This document shows positions 1-8,506 of a DNA stretch of 64,000 nt, one piece after another. Position 1 is the stretch's first letter; every line of letters starts with the position of its first letter. The notes beneath the pieces were generated by a model. The model had not been told where the DNA came from, searched no databases, and was given only the letters and a program-made list of their open reading frames with translations. The translations under genes and the position numbers were made by a program. The stretch is taken from contig NZ_JADQTO010000021.1 in the NCBI RefSeq assembly GCF_015704865.1, positions 113,351-177,350 on the forward strand, read 5' to 3'. The stretch is from Actinoplanes aureus (GTDB taxonomy: Bacteria; Actinomycetota; Actinomycetes; Mycobacteriales; Micromonosporaceae).

Positions 1-249
1 ACCATCCGGCAGGCGGTCACCCCCGCCGCGCTTCTCGGCCGCACGAACGCCACGATGCGCTTCCTCATCTGGGGCACCATCCCGCTCGGATCCCTGATCG
101 GTGGAGTCGTGGCCGAGGCGACGAGTTCGCGGGCGGTCGTACTCCTCTCCGGCGCCGCGCTGCTGATCCCGACCGTCCTGCTGGTGCTGTCCCCGATCCG
201 CGGCCTGCGCATCACCGAGAACCAGGACCAACTGCAAACAGAACGTTAA
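1..249 (+). CDS. MFS transporter, C-terminal fragment (cut by window edge)
   Basis: The reading frame is open from base 1, without a start codon, to TAA at 247-249. It therefore continues upstream of the window, and only the last 82 residues are present. They hold a charged loop followed by two hydrophobic helices (IWGTIPLGSLIGGVVAE and VVLLSGAALLIPTVLLVLS) and a short polar tail. The loop-helix pattern around LLGRTNATMRFLIWG is typical of the last two helices of major facilitator drug or siderophore exporters of the EntS-like group. The gene lies 11 bp upstream of the hydroxylase and NRPS genes on the same strand, so it probably exports their product. That role is inferred from position. Confidence 0.7.
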   Translation, partial: TIRQAVTPAALLGRTNATMRFLIWGTIPLGSLIGGVVAEATSSRAVVLLSGAALLIPTVLLVLSPIRGLRITENQDQLQTER

Positions 250-260
250 GGAGACGAACA

Positions 261-1310
261 ATGGGAGCTTCGACTCCAGCGCCGGGACGCTCGGTGCGGT
301 CCATCCGCCGCCGGAGCGTCGAACCCGGCAGCGACGGTCTCGTGCGCATCACGGGTGCCGACCGGCCCGGCGCGCCTGTCGTCGTCGAAGCGCGGACCGC
401 CGGCCTCGACCTGGCCGCATGGCTGCGGGAGAGCCAGCAGACCGTCGACAGCCACCTGCGGGCCGCCGGTGCGGTGCTCTTCCGGAAGTTCCAGGTCGCC
501 ACGGCAGCCGACTTCGCCAACGTGGCCGGGGACGGTGGTGACGAGCGGCTGCTCGACTACATGTACGGATCCACTCCGCGCACCAAGGAATCGAAGGGCG
601 TGTACACGTCCAGCGAGTACCCGCCGGAGGCGACGATCCCGCAGCACAACGAGATGGCCTACTCGCGGAACTGGCCGCTGCGACTGTGGTTCTTCTGCCA
701 GCTCAACGCCACGAGCGGCGGAGAGACGCCGCTCGCGGACAGCCGGCGGGTGCTGGAGCGCATCCCGGCCTCGGTTCGCGCGCGGTTCGAGCGCGACGGG
801 ATCATGTACGTGCGCAATTACGGCGGCGGTGTCGACCTGCCCTGGCAGCAGGTGTTCGAGACCGATGACCGGGAGACCGTGGAGGCCTTCTGCGCGGCCA
901 ACGAGATCGATCTGGAGTGGCTCCCGGACGGCGGCCTTCGTACCAGGCAGGTCTGTCAGGTGGTCGCCGAGCACCCGCACACCCATGAGATGGCGTGGTT
1001 CAACCAGGCCCACCTCTTCCACACCTCCAGCCTGCCCGCCGCCGTCCGTGAGGACCTGCTGGCGTCGTTCGGGCCCGAGCAGCTCCCGCGCAACGCCCTG
1101 TACGGCGACGGCAGCGTGATCGAGGACGAGGCGCTCACCGAGATCCGGGCCGCGTTCGAGGCGGAGACCGTCGCCACCCCATGGCAGACCGGTGACGTGA
1201 TGCTGGTGGACAACATGCTGATGAGCCACGGGCGGAACCCCTACGACGGCCCCCGGAAAGTGCTCGTCGCCATGTCCGGCGCCTGGAGTGCCCTCAAGGA
1301 GACGCGATGA
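261..1310 (+). CDS. Fe(II)/2-oxoglutarate-dependent TauD/SyrP-type hydroxylase, probable aspartyl beta-hydroxylase
   Basis: The 349-residue protein has the fold signatures of clavaminate synthase/TauD-like oxygenases. The iron site reads H129-x-E131 (QHNEM) with a distal H323 (MSHGRNP), and the 2-oxoglutarate-binding Arg is R332 (GPRK). HxE in place of HxD is characteristic of the SyrP/AsnO group, which hydroxylates the beta carbon of amino acids, SyrP doing so on carrier-bound Asp. AAGGAG at 248-253 precedes the ATG at 261. The stop overlaps the start of the NRPS (ATGA at 1307-1310), so the two are translationally coupled. The NRPS A domain has an Asp specificity code, which makes beta-hydroxylation of Asp the likely reaction. 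Catalytic class is secure; substrate is inferred. Confidence 0.85.
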   Translation: MGASTPAPGRSVRSIRRRSVEPGSDGLVRITGADRPGAPVVVEARTAGLDLAAWLRESQQTVDSHLRAAGAVLFRKFQVATAADFANVAGDGGDERLLDYMYGSTPRTKESKGVYTSSEYPPEATIPQHNEMAYSRNWPLRLWFFCQLNATSGGETPLADSRRVLERIPASVRARFERDGIMYVRNYGGGVDLPWQQVFETDDRETVEAFCAANEIDLEWLPDGGLRTRQVCQVVAEHPHTHEMAWFNQAHLFHTSSLPAAVREDLLASFGPEQLPRNALYGDGSVIEDEALTEIRAAFEAETVATPWQTGDVMLVDNMLMSHGRNPYDGPRKVLVAMSGAWSALKETR

Positions 1311-4300
1311 CCAGCACGGACGCGACCACGGAGATGTTCCCGTTGTCGCCACAGCAGCGGCACGCCTGGCTCACCCAGGTCGTGTCGACCGGCTGTCCCT
1401 CGATCTCCGGTGAGATCACGATCCGGGGTCCGCTCGACATCGGCCGCCTGCGGGCGGCCCTGGACAGCCTGGTCGAGCGCTTCGAGATCCTGCGCACCGA
1501 CTACCGCCGTGTCGCCGGCCTCGACGTGCCGCTGCAGCGGATCACGGCACCGGCCTCGGTCGTCGTCGACGACGTCACCGAGGAGGGCTGGCGGTCCCGC
1601 ATCGCGGAGCCGATGGATCCCGCCGGTCCGCCATTGCAGGTCGGGCTGGCGAGACGGGATGACCAGCTGCACACCCTGTTCCTTCGGCTGCCGACCCTGA
1701 ACGCCGATGCCGAGAGCGTCGCGTTGCTCGCGGAGAGCCTGGCCGGACTGTACGGCGGCACGGCACCTGCGTCCTCGGACGAGGAGCCGTTGCAGTACGC
1801 CGACCTGGCGGAGTGGTTCAACCAGCAGGTGGACGAGGCGGACGCCGCGCTCACCGAAATCCTCGGAGACCTGCCGCGGCTACCGTTTCAACACTCCAGT
1901 GCGGATCGCCCCGCAGGCGAGGACACCGTAGAGGTGGCCCTGCCCGAAGGCCTGCGCGACGGGGGCACGGCGCGCGAGGTCCTGCTCGCGTCCTGGGCCG
2001 CGCTGCTCGGTCGGTACGTTCCCGGCCGGCCCCTGGTGGTGATGGCGACGCGATCGGGCCGGCAGGAGGCCGACGTGGCGGACGCGATCGGGCCGTTGGC
2101 CAGGCTCGCGCCGGTACGGCTCGACGACGACCCCTCGGCATCCCTGCGGTCCCTGGTCCGTCACGTCAAGGCACAGGACGAAGCAGCCGAACAGTTGCAG
2201 TACGGGTTCACCGGCGGCTCCGTGGAACAGGGGCGGACGTCCATCGGCTTCACCCATCGCGTCCGGCCACCGGCCGTTCGTACCGACGGGGTGGAATTCG
2301 AGCTCAGCCGGATCGACACCGTACTGGAGACGGACCTCGAACTGGCGGTCGAGCAGGACGACGCGTCGCTGCGGGTGGTGCTGAGGTACCGGACGGACCG
2401 CTTCGACCGGGCCGACGTGGCCGACCTCGCCACAGGCCTCGGATCGGTGCTGGAGACCTGGCTGTCCGCCCCGGAGACGCCCATCGACGAGGTGCCACTG
2501 CTGCCCACCGATCGCCTGCGCCCCGCTTCCACGCCGGCGCCGGCCGGCGGCGAGCTGGTCCCGGTGCACGAGCGATTCGCCCGGCACGCTCGCGCGGAAC
2601 CGTCGGCCGTCGCGGTGGTGGACAACCGTGGCCGGCACAGCTACGGTGCGCTGCACGCGACCGGACAGGCGCTCGCCGGCCAGCTCGTCGAGCGCGGAGC
2701 CGGGCCGGGCAGCCGGGTCGGCATTCTGTTCGGCCGCAGCGCCACGGCGCTGGCCGCGATGCTGGCGGTGCTCGAGTCCGGCGCGGCGTACGTCCCCCTG
2801 GACCCGACCCTGCCACCGGAACGTCTGCGCCTGATGATCGACGACAGCGGTGTCGAGATCATCATCACCGAGCCTGCCTACGCCTTCCTGGCCGAGTCTC
2901 TTCGCACGGCCCCGATCATCGTTCACGACATGAACCACGAGGGTGACCGCGGACCGGCCCGGGACAACCCGAGAGGGTCCGCCGACCTGGCCTACGTCCT
3001 GTACACCTCGGGGACGACCGGCAGGCCGAAGGGTGTGCTGGTGGGGCACGAGCAGATCGCCGGGTACGTCGACGCGATCACCGAACGCCTCGGCCTGGAA
3101 CCCGGCCTCGGTTACGCCCACGTGTCGACGCTCAGCGCGGACCTGGGATACACGGTCCTGTTCGCGGCGCTGTGCACCGCCGGGACGCTCCACCTGGTGG
3201 ACGACGACGTTCTCCGGAGCGGGGACGAGCTCGCGGAATACCTCCAGCGCGAAGCGGTCGACGTCCTCAAGATCACCCCGTCGCATCTGACGGCGCTCCT
3301 GCAGACGAGCGCGAACCCGGCGGGCCTGATCCCCCGGCGGGCGCTCGTCATCGGTGGCGAACTGTTGCAGCGCGACCTGGCCGCCCGGCTGGACGAGCTG
3401 GCGAACGGCTGCGAGATCGTCAACCACTACGGCCCGACCGAGACGACCGTGGGCGCGACCGCGTACCGGGTCCGGCCGGCGGAGCTCGACCCGCGGTCGG
3501 GGTCGGTGCCGATCGGCAGCCCGTTGGGCGCGGCCACCGTCCAGGTCGTGGACAAGGCGCTGCACGAGGTTCCCTGCTGGGTGCCCGGCGAGCTGGTGAT
3601 CGGCGGGCCGGGCGTCGCCGGCGGCTATCTCGGCCTGCCGGAGCTCACGGCCGAGCGCTTCATCCCGGACCCGCTGTCGCACCGGTCCGACGGCCGCCGC
3701 TACCGGACCGGTGACGTGGTGCGCAAGCTGCCCAGCGGCGACCTCGAATTCGTCGGACGCGACGACGACCAGGTGAAGATCGCCGGATACCGGGTCGAGC
3801 TGCGAGAGATCGAGTCGACCCTGCGGACGCATCCGGACGTGAAAGACTGCGTCGCACTGGTGAATCCCGATGACGCCGGGCAGCAGAGGCTGGTCGTGTT
3901 CGTAACGGGCGCCGGCGATCTGCACGAGACCGAGCTTCACCAGTTCGCCGCGGCGCGCCTGCCGCACTACATGCGGCCGGCCGCCATCGTCGCGCTCGAC
4001 GCGTTTCCGCTGAGCGGTAACGGCAAGCTGGACCGGGCGGCCCTGATCCGAGCCGCGGCCGACGTCCGCCAGGCCGCTCACCGCGGCGAGATTCCGCCCA
4101 GGGACACCATCGAACTGATCCTCTCCCACCTCTGGACACGGTCGCTCGGCAGGATCGTCGGCGTCACCGACGACTTCTTCGAGGTGGGCGGGAACTCGCT
4201 GAAGGCGATCCGCCTGATCGCGGACATCCGGAAGGCGACCGGCGTCAGCCTGCCCGTGTCGGCCATGGTCAACGCGAGCTCGATCGAGGCGATGGCTCAG

Positions 4301-5212
4301 CTCCTGCGCTCAGCGGAGCGGGAGCACCAGTTCCGGTCCGCCGTGCCGCTACAGGCCTCCGGTTCGCTGGCCCCGTTCTTCTGCATCCACGCGGGCGGTG
4401 GCGGCGTGCTGAGTTACCTGCCGCTGGCGCGTGCCGCCGGGGACGAACGTCCGTTCATCGGCCTGCAGTCACCGGGGCTCTACCCCGGCGGGAGCAGCCC
4501 GGACGAGCTCACCGAGATGGCCGCCCAGTACGTGGCGGAGATCAAGGAACACCAGCCGCAGGGACCGTACTGGATCGGCGGATGGTGCCTCGGCGGGATC
4601 ATCGCGCACGAGGTCGCACAGCAGCTGGCGGCCGCCGGAAACGAGGTGGCTCAGCTCGTCCTGTTCGACAGTGACGCACCCGTCAAAGCGCAGCTCGACG
4701 AACTCGCCGGAGACGAGCCGCTGGATTCCGGCGCCGACGTCACGGACATCGAGCTCATCCAGCGCTTCGCCTGGCACTACCAGCTGGACATCCCCACCGG
4801 AGAACTCGAGTCGCTGGACCCGGAGGCGCGGCTGGATCATCTGGTCCAGCTGGTCCGGAACAAGGACCTGCTGCCTGCCGACGCCGGCCGGGCGGAGCTG
4901 CGGCAGCTGCTCACGGTGTACCGAGGGAACGTCAGCGCGGCGCGGCGGTACATCCGGGATGCGCGACCGCCGCTCACGCCGTCGGCGGACTACCCCGTCA
5001 CGCTCTTCCTGGCGATGGACGAGGAGGTGCGGGACAGCCCCGGCGAGACGCTGGGCTGGGAACAGATCTACGGATCCGGGGTTCGCGTCGAGCACGTGCC
5101 CGGCGACCACCACACGATGATGGTCGCGCCGCAGGTCGGTGTTCTCGCGCAACGGCTCTCGGCGCTGTTGTCCGAAACCGGATCGACGGGGAAGCGTTCC
5201 GATGACCGCTAG
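1307..5212 (+). CDS. Nonribosomal peptide synthetase, interface/C-like - A(Asp) - T - TE
   Basis: The protein has 1301 residues. Residues 1-400 have condensation-domain fold features, but the HHxxxDG site is replaced by LPTLNADAE, so the catalytic His is absent. Such degenerate domains next to Asp A domains are known as interface domains that recruit beta-hydroxylases. The A domain spans about 415-910 (YTSGTTGRPKG near 565, YGPTE, NGK near 905). Its ten code residues, read against GrsA, are DLTKVGHVGK, the published aspartate code. The carrier domain has GGNSL with attachment Ser964. The thioesterase spans 1020-1290, and its GxSxG elbow reads GWCLGG, with Cys1094 in place of Ser and a late GDHH. 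The start overlaps the hydroxylase stop. Another NRPS must supply any upstream residues. Confidence 0.93.
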   Translation: MTSTDATTEMFPLSPQQRHAWLTQVVSTGCPSISGEITIRGPLDIGRLRAALDSLVERFEILRTDYRRVAGLDVPLQRITAPASVVVDDVTEEGWRSRIAEPMDPAGPPLQVGLARRDDQLHTLFLRLPTLNADAESVALLAESLAGLYGGTAPASSDEEPLQYADLAEWFNQQVDEADAALTEILGDLPRLPFQHSSADRPAGEDTVEVALPEGLRDGGTAREVLLASWAALLGRYVPGRPLVVMATRSGRQEADVADAIGPLARLAPVRLDDDPSASLRSLVRHVKAQDEAAEQLQYGFTGGSVEQGRTSIGFTHRVRPPAVRTDGVEFELSRIDTVLETDLELAVEQDDASLRVVLRYRTDRFDRADVADLATGLGSVLETWLSAPETPIDEVPLLPTDRLRPASTPAPAGGELVPVHERFARHARAEPSAVAVVDNRGRHSYGALHATGQALAGQLVERGAGPGSRVGILFGRSATALAAMLAVLESGAAYVPLDPTLPPERLRLMIDDSGVEIIITEPAYAFLAESLRTAPIIVHDMNHEGDRGPARDNPRGSADLAYVLYTSGTTGRPKGVLVGHEQIAGYVDAITERLGLEPGLGYAHVSTLSADLGYTVLFAALCTAGTLHLVDDDVLRSGDELAEYLQREAVDVLKITPSHLTALLQTSANPAGLIPRRALVIGGELLQRDLAARLDELANGCEIVNHYGPTETTVGATAYRVRPAELDPRSGSVPIGSPLGAATVQVVDKALHEVPCWVPGELVIGGPGVAGGYLGLPELTAERFIPDPLSHRSDGRRYRTGDVVRKLPSGDLEFVGRDDDQVKIAGYRVELREIESTLRTHPDVKDCVALVNPDDAGQQRLVVFVTGAGDLHETELHQFAAARLPHYMRPAAIVALDAFPLSGNGKLDRAALIRAAADVRQAAHRGEIPPRDTIELILSHLWTRSLGRIVGVTDDFFEVGGNSLKAIRLIADIRKATGVSLPVSAMVNASSIEAMAQLLRSAEREHQFRSAVPLQASGSLAPFFCIHAGGGGVLSYLPLARAAGDERPFIGLQSPGLYPGGSSPDELTEMAAQYVAEIKEHQPQGPYWIGGWCLGGIIAHEVAQQLAAAGNEVAQLVLFDSDAPVKAQLDELAGDEPLDSGADVTDIELIQRFAWHYQLDIPTGELESLDPEARLDHLVQLVRNKDLLPADAGRAELRQLLTVYRGNVSAARRYIRDARPPLTPSADYPVTLFLAMDEEVRDSPGETLGWEQIYGSGVRVEHVPGDHHTMMVAPQVGVLAQRLSALLSETGSTGKRSDDR

Positions 5213-7502
5213 ATCGGCAACGGTCGGCCGGGAGCCGTCGGAGGCGCTCGTGGCCGCCAGGGTCGCCCAGCTCAAGGGTGCTCCGACGGTGCTCGAACTT
5301 CCGTCCGATCTGACCCGTCCCGCGACCCAGGACCGCACCGGAGCGCGGCTGACCTTCGTCCTGTCCAACCGTGCCGAGTCCGCCTGCGCGCGGCTGGCGG
5401 CGGACTGTTCCGTGAGCCGCGCGACGGTGCTGCTGACGGCGTGGAGTCTGGTGCTCGCCAGGCGTGCCGGGGTGGAGGATCTCCTCCTCGGCTACACCCT
5501 TGACGGTCCGCGCCTGGTCCCGGTCCGCTGCCTGCTGACGGAAGCGACGTCCGCGCGTGCGTACGTGGGCGGGATCGCGTCGGCGCTGGCCGAGGCCGGA
5601 GACGTCGGGGTGGACGAACTGCGGGCCGGGTTGGAGTTCTCCGACGATCCCCGCCGTACGCCGCTGGTCCAGTTCGTCGCCGACGTGCGCGGGAAGGACC
5701 TGCCCGAGCTGGCCGTCGGCGAGGGGGTGTCACCGTTCGACGCCTCACTCGTCCTGCGGCGATGGGCTCCCCGGGCGGAACTGGCGTTGGACTACGCGAC
5801 CTCCGTACTCCTGCCGTCGGAAGCCGCCGCCCTGACGGACTCGCTCGACGCCACGCTCGTCGAGCTCCTCGACTCGCTGGACGAGCCGCTGGAGGCGGTG
5901 CGGACCATCTCGCAGGCGCAGCGCGCGCGGCTTGCCCTCATCCGCAACGGGCCGCGGTGCGACTCGTCCGACGACGTCTGGCGGATGGTGGCGGCGGTCG
6001 CTCGATCCCGGCCCGACGCCGAGGCGGTTAGCGGCGCGGACCTGGCGCGGCCGCTCAGCTACGCGGATCTGGTGTCCGCCGTGGAGCGGTTGGCGGCTGT
6101 TCTGGCGGAGGCCGGCGTCGGCGTGGGCGTCAACGTCCTGATCGCGCACGCGCGATCGGCCAGGGAACTGGTGTCGGTCCTGGCCGTGCTGCGCTGCGGC
6201 GGCACGTACGTGGCCTTCGACGCCGGGGCTCCCGACGATCGCCTTCAGCGGATGTTCAGCGCCGCGAATCCCAGCGCGATCGTCGGTGACCCGGTCATGG
6301 CCGACCGGATCAGCCGGCTGTGTCCGTCCCCGTGCGCCACGGTGATCGCGCCGGATCCGCTCGACGCCGGCGGCACGGGCCTCGCGGTGCCGCCGCTGCC
6401 ACCGGTGGACCCGGACCGGGCGGCCTACATCACGTTCACATCCGGTTCCACCGGGACCCCCAAGGCCGTACGGATACCCCACCGGGCGGTGGTCCGGCTC
6501 GTGCGAGACCCGGACCACGTACGCTGCGGTCCCGGCGAGCGGATGCTCAGGTTCGCGCCGCTGGCGTTCGACGCCTCCACGCTCGAGCTGTTCGCTCCCC
6601 TCGCCAACGGCGCAGCCGTGGAGGTGATCCCGCACGAGCTGCCGTCGTCCGGCGAACTGGCGGCGTTCATCGAGGAGCGCGGCGTCACCGTGCTCTGGCT
6701 CACCGCCGGGCTGTTCCGGTTGATGGTCGACCTCACTCCGCACGCCTTCGCCGGCGTCCGGCAGGTGCTGACCGGCGGCGACGTGGTGCCGCCCGAGCAG
6801 GTCCGGCGACTGCTCGAGCGCTTTCCGGGCATCCGCGTCACCAACGGTTACGGGCCGACCGAGAACACGACGTTCAGCACGGTGCACCACCTCGACGATC
6901 CGAGCGCGGTGGAGTCACCCCTGCCCATCGGGCGGCCGATCGCCGGAACCGGACTCCTGATCCTGGACCGCACGGGACGCGAGGTACCGCCGGGAGGTGT
7001 GGGCGAGCTCTACGTGACCGGCGCCGGCCTCGCCATCGACTATCTGGGCGCGCCGGAGCAGACGCGAGCGGTGTTCGGGCTGCCTGCCCCGGACACCGGT
7101 GAGCGCATGTACCGTACCGGCGATCTGGTGCGCCTCGACGCCCACGACCTCGTACGCTTCCTGGGCCGGACCGATCACCAGGTCAAGATCCGCGGCTATC
7201 GCATCGAAACCCAGGAGATCGCGGCACGGCTGCTGGAGCACCCCCTGGTCCGGGACGCCGTGGTGGTCGCGGTGGGCGCCGACGCATCGTCCCGGCGTCT
7301 GCTGGCCGGCGTGGTCGCCAGCCCGGAGCCGCGGCTGGAACCCGCGCTGCGGGCGCATCTCACCCGATCCCTGCCGAGGTACGCCGTGCCCGCACTCTGG
7401 GCCATCGTGGACCGGATCCCGCTGACGACCAATGGCAAGGTCGACGCAGGCGAGCTGGAACGCACCGCTGAGCGACTCCTGGCGGAGCGCAGACAACGGT
7501 GA
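5202..7502 (+). CDS. NRPS protein with half condensation domain and Val-type adenylation domain, no carrier domain
   Basis: The ATG at 5202 overlaps the 3' end of the preceding NRPS in another frame (that stop is at 5210-5212), giving 766 residues. Residues 1-240 match only the second half of a condensation domain (the LELPSDLTRP region onward); the half carrying HHxxxDG is missing. The A domain follows with FTSGSTGTPKA near residue 410, NGYGPTE, YRTGD, GRTDHQVKIRGYRIE and TTNGK. Its code reads DALWLGGTFK by eye, close to the published valine code DAFWIGGTFK. The protein stops about 20 residues after the A10 Lys, with no carrier domain. It may load a carrier in trans, or it may be a remnant of a broken module. 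The 5' half of the C domain was not found nearby. Confidence 0.88.
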   Translation: MTARSATVGREPSEALVAARVAQLKGAPTVLELPSDLTRPATQDRTGARLTFVLSNRAESACARLAADCSVSRATVLLTAWSLVLARRAGVEDLLLGYTLDGPRLVPVRCLLTEATSARAYVGGIASALAEAGDVGVDELRAGLEFSDDPRRTPLVQFVADVRGKDLPELAVGEGVSPFDASLVLRRWAPRAELALDYATSVLLPSEAAALTDSLDATLVELLDSLDEPLEAVRTISQAQRARLALIRNGPRCDSSDDVWRMVAAVARSRPDAEAVSGADLARPLSYADLVSAVERLAAVLAEAGVGVGVNVLIAHARSARELVSVLAVLRCGGTYVAFDAGAPDDRLQRMFSAANPSAIVGDPVMADRISRLCPSPCATVIAPDPLDAGGTGLAVPPLPPVDPDRAAYITFTSGSTGTPKAVRIPHRAVVRLVRDPDHVRCGPGERMLRFAPLAFDASTLELFAPLANGAAVEVIPHELPSSGELAAFIEERGVTVLWLTAGLFRLMVDLTPHAFAGVRQVLTGGDVVPPEQVRRLLERFPGIRVTNGYGPTENTTFSTVHHLDDPSAVESPLPIGRPIAGTGLLILDRTGREVPPGGVGELYVTGAGLAIDYLGAPEQTRAVFGLPAPDTGERMYRTGDLVRLDAHDLVRFLGRTDHQVKIRGYRIETQEIAARLLEHPLVRDAVVVAVGADASSRRLLAGVVASPEPRLEPALRAHLTRSLPRYAVPALWAIVDRIPLTTNGKVDAGELERTAERLLAERRQR

Positions 7503-7512
7503 CCTCCCGCGG

Positions 7513-8148
7513 TCAGTCCGGCGCGCCGAGCACGGCGGCGACGCTGTCGACGAACCACCGCTCGAACCGCTCGACCGGCCACCCGCGCTCGCGGACCAGC
7601 CAGTCGTAGTTGCGGACGTCCTGCGCGAGCCACAGCACGTCGGCGGCCCGCTCCTGGCTGACCAGGACCTCGCCGCTGGCCGCGAGATCGGCGGCGAACA
7701 TCGCCATGCCGCGGCGCCGGTCCTCGAGGTTCTTGCGCCAGATCGCCGCCGCGTCGGCGTCGGCGCTCGCCGCACCGGCCAGCGCCAGCATCACGTGCAC
7801 CTGCCGGGCATGGGTCTCGGCCAGATGCCGGGCATACCGGGTGAGCTTCGCCCGCAGACCGGTCAGCGCGCGGATGTCGGCGACGAACGACCGCTCCGCC
7901 ATCGCCACCTGCTCGTCGTCGCCGACCAGGGTGACATCGACGAGATCGGACAGCAGCTGGCGCTTGTTGCCGAATACCGCGTACACGGTCTGCACGGCAA
8001 CACCGGCCTCGGCGGCGACCGCGGTCAGCGGCGTCGCGGCATAGCCCGGGTCCACGAACAGCTTGGCGGCCGCGTCGAGGATCGCCCGCCGGGTCTGCCG
8101 GGCCTGCTCCTGGCGCCGCGGCGAAACGTAACGCCGGTTGACAGTCAC
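7513..8148 (-). CDS. TetR family transcriptional regulator
   Basis: The frame encodes a TetR repressor with an N-terminal helix-turn-helix (ILDAAAKLFVDPGYAATPL then VAAEAGVAVQTVYAVFGNK) and a helical ligand-binding domain. The open frame extends to a possible start at 8184. I prefer the GTG at 8148 (211 residues) because the longer form would read through a 9-bp perfect inverted repeat at 8170-8192 that looks like this regulator's operator. No clear ribosome binding site precedes the GTG, so translation may be leaderless. It is divergent from the 8213-9743 operon and probably represses it and itself. Confidence 0.85.
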   Translation of the reverse strand: MTVNRRYVSPRRQEQARQTRRAILDAAAKLFVDPGYAATPLTAVAAEAGVAVQTVYAVFGNKRQLLSDLVDVTLVGDDEQVAMAERSFVADIRALTGLRAKLTRYARHLAETHARQVHVMLALAGAASADADAAAIWRKNLEDRRRGMAMFAADLAASGEVLVSQERAADVLWLAQDVRNYDWLVRERGWPVERFERWFVDSVAAVLGAPD

Positions 8149-8169
8149 GCGTGCAGCGTAGTCCACTAT

Positions 8170-8192
8170 TCGATAGAGCTTCACTCTATCGA
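8170..8192. promoter_or_regulatory. Probable TetR operator between divergent genes
   Basis: TCGATAGAG (8170-8178) and CTCTATCGA (8184-8192) form a perfect 9-bp inverted repeat around a 5-bp spacer. The site sits between the TetR gene start and the small gene at 8213. Size and position fit autoregulation by a TetR dimer. Confidence 0.6.
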
Positions 8193-8212
8193 CTATGCGT
8201 CAGGGGACAGCT

Positions 8213-8506
8213 ATGCCGTACGGCGTCGTGCAGGACATGCCCGGAGTCACTGAGCAGGAATACCGGCAGGTCGAGAAGCACCTCGGCCCGGACCGGCCGC
8301 CGGGCCTGCTGGCCCACGTGGCCGGCCCGTCCGACGAGGGCTGGCGGATCATCAACATCTGGGCCGACGAGGCCGCGTTCCGCAGGTTCCAGTCCGAGCG
8401 CCTGGTCCGGGCCGCCGGCCTGGCCGCCCAGGAGGACGACTTCGATCCCGCGAAGGCCGCCACCTTCCGATCGGCGAGCGTCGACGGCGCCGAGATGCCG
8501 TTCTGA
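8213..8506 (+). CDS. Small dimeric alpha/beta-barrel (ABM-like) protein
   Basis: The 97-residue product begins MPYGVVQDMPG and contains the pattern GLLAHVAGPSDEGWRIINIW followed by AFRRFQSERL. This is the layout of small antibiotic-biosynthesis-monooxygenase-like or stress-responsive A/B-barrel proteins. An in-frame ATG lies upstream at 8195, but AGGGGA at 8201-8206 is placed correctly only for the ATG at 8213. The stop overlaps the methyltransferase start (ATGA), so it is the first gene of a three-gene operon under the TetR site. Enzymatic activity is not demonstrable from the sequence. Confidence 0.72.
   Translation: MPYGVVQDMPGVTEQEYRQVEKHLGPDRPPGLLAHVAGPSDEGWRIINIWADEAAFRRFQSERLVRAAGLAAQEDDFDPAKAATFRSASVDGAEMPF

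Noticed and set aside
1880..4129. 749-codon open frame antisense to the NRPS
   Set aside because: Its codons mirror the third-position GC bias of the real gene. The translation has no recognisable domain, and the plus strand has full NRPS motifs.
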